NCBI GenBank assembly: GCA_903903935.1
Contig: CAIVAX010000265.1
Span: 1-5,815 of the forward strand
Length of the DNA stretch: 5,815 bases
Origin: an uncultured Hyphomicrobiales bacterium
GTDB lineage: Bacteria > Pseudomonadota > Alphaproteobacteria > Rhizobiales > Beijerinckiaceae
Direction: 5' to 3'
The position numbers were made by a program, and so were the translations under genes. Numbering within the stretch: position 1 is the first letter of the stretch; each line of letters begins with the position of its first letter. The notes beneath the pieces are model-generated. The model was not told the DNA's origin. It ran no database searches and saw only the letters and a program-made list of their open reading frames with translations. Shown here piece by piece: positions 4,970 to 5,815 of this stretch.

Positions 4970-5815
4970 GCGAGTTGCACAGCAAAATCTCGGATATGAT
5001 CATTCAAGATGGGCCCATCCCGCTTGAGCTTTATATGATGCTGGCTTTGTCCCACCCCACTCTGGGCTATTATGCCAGCCGCGATCCATTTGGGGCCAAG
5101 GGCGATTTCATCACCGCACCGGAAATCAGCCAAATGTTTGGCGAATTACTCGGCCTGTGGGCGCTCGATGTGTGGACCAATATGGGCGCGCCCAGCGCAT
5201 TTCATCTGATTGAACTGGGGCCCGGACGCGGCACGTTAATGGCCGATGCCTTGCGCGCGGCCAAACTGGCGCCTGAATTTGGCGCGGCGCTGCAGCTGCA
5301 TCTTGTCGAAGCCAGCCCTGTGTTGATCGAACAACAAAGACAAAGATTAGCGCAGAGCGCTCTGGTGCCAGAGGGCGCGATTCACTGGCATGCCAGCCTC
5401 GAGACAATTCCCTTAGGCCCGAGCATTCTATTGGCTAATGAATTCTTTGATGCTTTGCCCGTGCGCCAATATGTCAAAACTGCCTCAGGCTGGCATGAAC
5501 GCGTCATTGGCCTTGATAACACTCAGGCCCTCAGCTTCGGCCTTGCTCCAGAAGCCGAGACCAATATCAACGCCCAAGCACCCATTGGCAGCGTGCTGGA
5601 AATCAACACATTGGCTTATCGCCTGATCATGCAGATTGCCCATCGTTTGCAGCAAGCAGGCGGGGCGGCTCTGATCATTGATTATGGCCATGTCGAAACA
5701 AGCTTTGGCGAAACGCTGCAAGCCATCAGCGCCCATCACCCTATTGATCCGCTCACCTGCCCCGGTCAGGCAGATTTGAGCACACATGTTGATTTTGGCT
5801 CCCTCAAGCGCGCAG
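4966..5815 (+). CDS. Class I SAM-dependent methyltransferase, MidA/NDUFAF7 family (DUF185), 3'-truncated
   Basis: The frame is open from the ATG at 4966 to the window end (283 complete codons), so the C-terminus is missing; relatives are about 350-370 residues. The family, COG1565, includes mitochondrial NDUFAF7/MidA, which methylates an arginine of the complex I subunit NDUFS2. Visible motifs are the N-terminal IPLELYMMLALSHPTLGYY (18-36), GDFITAPEISQMFGELLG (46-63), the SAM-binding loop LIELGPGRGTLMADALR (82-98), the acidic end of the next strand LVEASP (113-118), LLANEFFDALPVRQY (155-169), LIIDYGH (236-242), and PGQADLSTHVDF (266-277). The start overlaps the lgt stop as ATGA, so translation is probably coupled to lgt. 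By family, the likely target in an alphaproteobacterium is the NDUFS2-like NuoD subunit, but that is inference. No sign of damage is seen. Confidence 0.92.
   Translation, partial: MSELHSKISDMIIQDGPIPLELYMMLALSHPTLGYYASRDPFGAKGDFITAPEISQMFGELLGLWALDVWTNMGAPSAFHLIELGPGRGTLMADALRAAKLAPEFGAALQLHLVEASPVLIEQQRQRLAQSALVPEGAIHWHASLETIPLGPSILLANEFFDALPVRQYVKTASGWHERVIGLDNTQALSFGLAPEAETNINAQAPIGSVLEINTLAYRLIMQIAHRLQQAGGAALIIDYGHVETSFGETLQAISAHHPIDPLTCPGQADLSTHVDFGSLKRA

Overview
The window reads as an ordinary chromosomal segment of an alphaproteobacterium, most likely of the order Hyphomicrobiales (Rhizobiales). This rests on protein style and gene neighbourhood: a YbjN-domain gene, proC and a TetR-type gene in a row, head-to-head with a BMFP/UbiK-type gene beside lgt and a MidA/NDUFAF7-type methyltransferase gene. 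From memory of related genomes this order is conserved in that group, but no search was run. GC content looks moderate (mid-50s percent by eye). No mobile element, RNA gene, CRISPR array, integron or phage gene is visible.

Layout, left to right. (1) 1-1194 (+): the 3' three quarters of an acyl-CoA synthetase gene of the AlkK/DmdB-like branch, cut by the window edge. (2) 1228-1974 (-): a TetR-type protein that converges on the synthetase gene with only 33 bp between the two stop codons. (3) 2042-2863 (-): proC, pyrroline-5-carboxylate reductase. (4) 2866-3366 (-): a YbjN-domain protein. Genes 4, 3 and 2 are probably one transcription unit read leftward: ybjN-like and proC are 2 bp apart, while proC and the TetR gene are 67 bp apart with a hairpin between. 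(5) 3367-3673: a 307-bp gene-free stretch holding the likely promoter of that unit, adjacent palindromes, a repeated 10-mer and several GANTC sites. (6) 3674-3943 (-): a small BMFP-domain (UbiK-family) protein. (7) 3944-4144: a 201-bp divergent promoter region with a 21-bp tandem repeat. (8) 4145-4969 (+): lgt, lipoprotein diacylglyceryl transferase. (9) 4966-5815 (+): a MidA/NDUFAF7-family SAM methyltransferase that overlaps lgt by 4 bp and runs off the window.

Functionally these are housekeeping genes: fatty acid activation, proline synthesis, lipoprotein maturation, and factors whose families are linked to ubiquinone synthesis (UbiK type) and respiratory complex I maturation (MidA type). 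I found no convincing new system. The items most worth checking are the small non-coding structures in the two intergenic regions, an altered Lgt signature (KPE in place of NGE), and the TetR-like protein, whose conserved C-terminal half and basic tail look unlike a simple repressor and recall COQ9.
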